Source: an uncultured Veillonella sp. (GTDB taxonomy: Bacteria > Bacillota > Negativicutes > Veillonellales > Veillonellaceae). From it: a stretch of DNA of 14,350 bases. Where the stretch lies: positions 1-14,350 of the forward strand of contig UPXS01000030.1 in assembly GCA_900538355.1 (NCBI GenBank), in the 5' to 3' direction. The first letter of the stretch is position 1. The number at the start of each line of letters is the position of its first letter. The notes beneath the pieces were generated by a model. It saw only the letters and a list, made by a program, of their open reading frames with translations. It searched no databases and was not told the DNA's origin. This document shows, piece after piece, positions 13,515 to 14,350 of this stretch. Made by a program: the position numbers and the translations under genes.

Positions 13515-14240
13515 ATGAAGCAAATACTTTCAAACGATATTATCAACCAATATCTACCTACCCTCATACATTGTCCTCTATTCAATAAATTAGGTGAGCC
13601 TGAATTAAGAGGCTATTTACATAATGCAAAGGTTATTGTACATAGCTATAAGAAAAACGATTTCATTGCCCTCTCTGGGGATCCTATGGAAGGTATCGGT
13701 GTTATTCTTGAAGGCAGTGCCTTGCTCACACGTGAAAATGTAATGGGCCAACGCGTTATTATGGCAAACCTTGAACAATCCGATATTTTTGGTGAAGCAT
13801 TGCTATTTAGTAAGCAACCACTATGGCCTGCTACTATTAAGGCTACGAAGGCTACAAAAATTATGTTCATCCCTCTCGAAACATTTATCGATACATTGCC
13901 AGATTGCCAACAATGCCAAACTAAAATCTTATCTAACCTATTAGAGGATTTATCTGAAAAGGCCATCCTTCTAACAAGAAAGGTTCATTACCTAACACTA
14001 AAAGGGATGCGCGAAAAGATTTTTGCGTACTTAACAGATATTTATAAGCGCCAACAATCTACAACAATTCATCTACCACATAACCGCGAGCAAATGGCAG
14101 AGGTGCTAAACGTATCCCGTACAGCACTTAGCCGCGAACTCGGTCGACTTCGCGATGAAGGCATTATAGATATTACAGGTCGCACTGTAACACTAAAAGA
14201 TATTGATGGTATCGAAGAATTCGGTTTTAATAGTTTCTAA
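13515..14240 (+). CDS. Crp/Fnr-family transcriptional regulator, probable HcpR-type regulator of hcp
   Basis: A 241-residue regulator. Residues about 20-130 form the cyclic-nucleotide-binding-like beta barrel (GDPMEGIGVILEGSA at 55-69; DIFGEALLF at 90-98), then a long dimerisation helix. A C-terminal winged helix follows, with its helix-turn-helix at about 189-213 (REQMAEVLNVSRTALSREL). There is no Fnr-type N-terminal four-Cys cluster; the only cysteines are C20 and the pair C131/C134 (CQQC) before the long helix, which could bind haem or metal, but this is speculation. The start has GGAGGT five bases upstream. It is divergent from hcp over 272 bases, the common arrangement for HcpR regulators that sense NO or nitrosative stress; the role here is inferred from that context. 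It is the only rightward gene and reads towards the edge hairpins. Confidence 0.9.
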   Translation: MKQILSNDIINQYLPTLIHCPLFNKLGEPELRGYLHNAKVIVHSYKKNDFIALSGDPMEGIGVILEGSALLTRENVMGQRVIMANLEQSDIFGEALLFSKQPLWPATIKATKATKIMFIPLETFIDTLPDCQQCQTKILSNLLEDLSEKAILLTRKVHYLTLKGMREKIFAYLTDIYKRQQSTTIHLPHNREQMAEVLNVSRTALSRELGRLRDEGIIDITGRTVTLKDIDGIEEFGFNSF

Positions 14241-14301
14241 TATAAAATCATAGTATCAGTTCTAACATGTAATAAAATTATTCTTTCTCACATATAATCA
14301 G

Positions 14302-14346
14302 AACCACCCGTAAAACGGGTGGTTTGCTCACGGGCTATAAGCCCGT
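14302..14346. repeat. Two adjacent GC-rich hairpins, possible IS200/IS605-type element end
   Basis: The first hairpin pairs 14302-14311 with 14315-14324 (10 bp, loop AAA); the second pairs 14330-14336 with 14340-14346 (7 bp, loop ATA). The motif, an ACCACCCG/CGGGTGGT hairpin followed by an ACGGGCT/AGCCCGT hairpin, resembles subterminal structures of IS200/IS605 elements as I remember them. The first could also terminate the regulator gene, but only three T follow it. The window ends four bases later, so the rest is not visible. Confidence 0.45.
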
Positions 14347-14350
14347 AGTA

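Overview
The window looks like chromosome of a Negativicute, most probably Veillonella or a close relative. It is AT-rich, its EF-Tu and Hcp sequences are of anaerobic Firmicute type, and it combines class-B PBP, HypA/HypB, Fe-S serine dehydratase and hybrid-cluster-protein genes. The genus is an inference from protein character, not from a search. Everything from the left end to about 13,240 is transcribed leftwards (minus strand). Only the Crp/Fnr-type regulator at the right end reads rightwards.

Layout from left to right. (1) tuf (EF-Tu, 3-1190), with its own promoter region and separated by two terminator hairpins from a five-gene tRNA operon. In transcription order the tRNAs are Thr(TGT), Tyr(GTA), initiator Met(CAT), Thr(GGT), elongator Met(CAT), read from strong tandem promoters. 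(2) A 500-bp stretch without an intact gene that hides the wreck of a uppP/bacA gene: start, N-terminal signature motif and C-terminal helices are present, but about 190 internal residues are missing and the two ends are out of frame. (3) A tight five-gene operon, folD-like > hypA > hypB > secreted protein with an internal duplication > BrxF-like P-loop protein, with start/stop overlaps or short gaps. The FolD paralogue lacks the Lys and Gln needed for cyclohydrolase chemistry. The last gene resembles BrxF of type-3 BREX phage defence but stands alone. (4) cca overlapping a class-B PBP with a C-terminal PASTA domain. (5) sdaAB-sdaAA, an Fe-S L-serine dehydratase, with its own promoter and a terminator that reuses the last codons of sdaAA. 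(6) A 435-bp intergenic region holding the sdaAB promoter, a nested inverted repeat of nearly 200 bp (candidate MITE or structured RNA) and the hcp terminator. (7) hcp (hybrid-cluster protein) divergent from a Crp/Fnr-family regulator, an arrangement typical of HcpR-type nitrosative-stress control. A palindrome sits where an activator would bind upstream of hcp. (8) Two adjacent GC-rich hairpins at the right edge that look like the end of an IS200/IS605-type element lying mostly outside the window.

Biologically the region mixes translation (tuf, tRNAs, cca), cell wall (PBP, dead uppP), one-carbon and nickel metabolism (FolD-like, HypAB), serine catabolism and NO/hydroxylamine defence. The most novel items are the FolD paralogue with altered active site coupled to hypAB, the orphan BrxF-like protein, the duplicated-domain secreted protein, the deleted uppP remnant and the large nested inverted repeat. 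No complete new defence or mobile system is visible, and no CRISPR array or rRNA.
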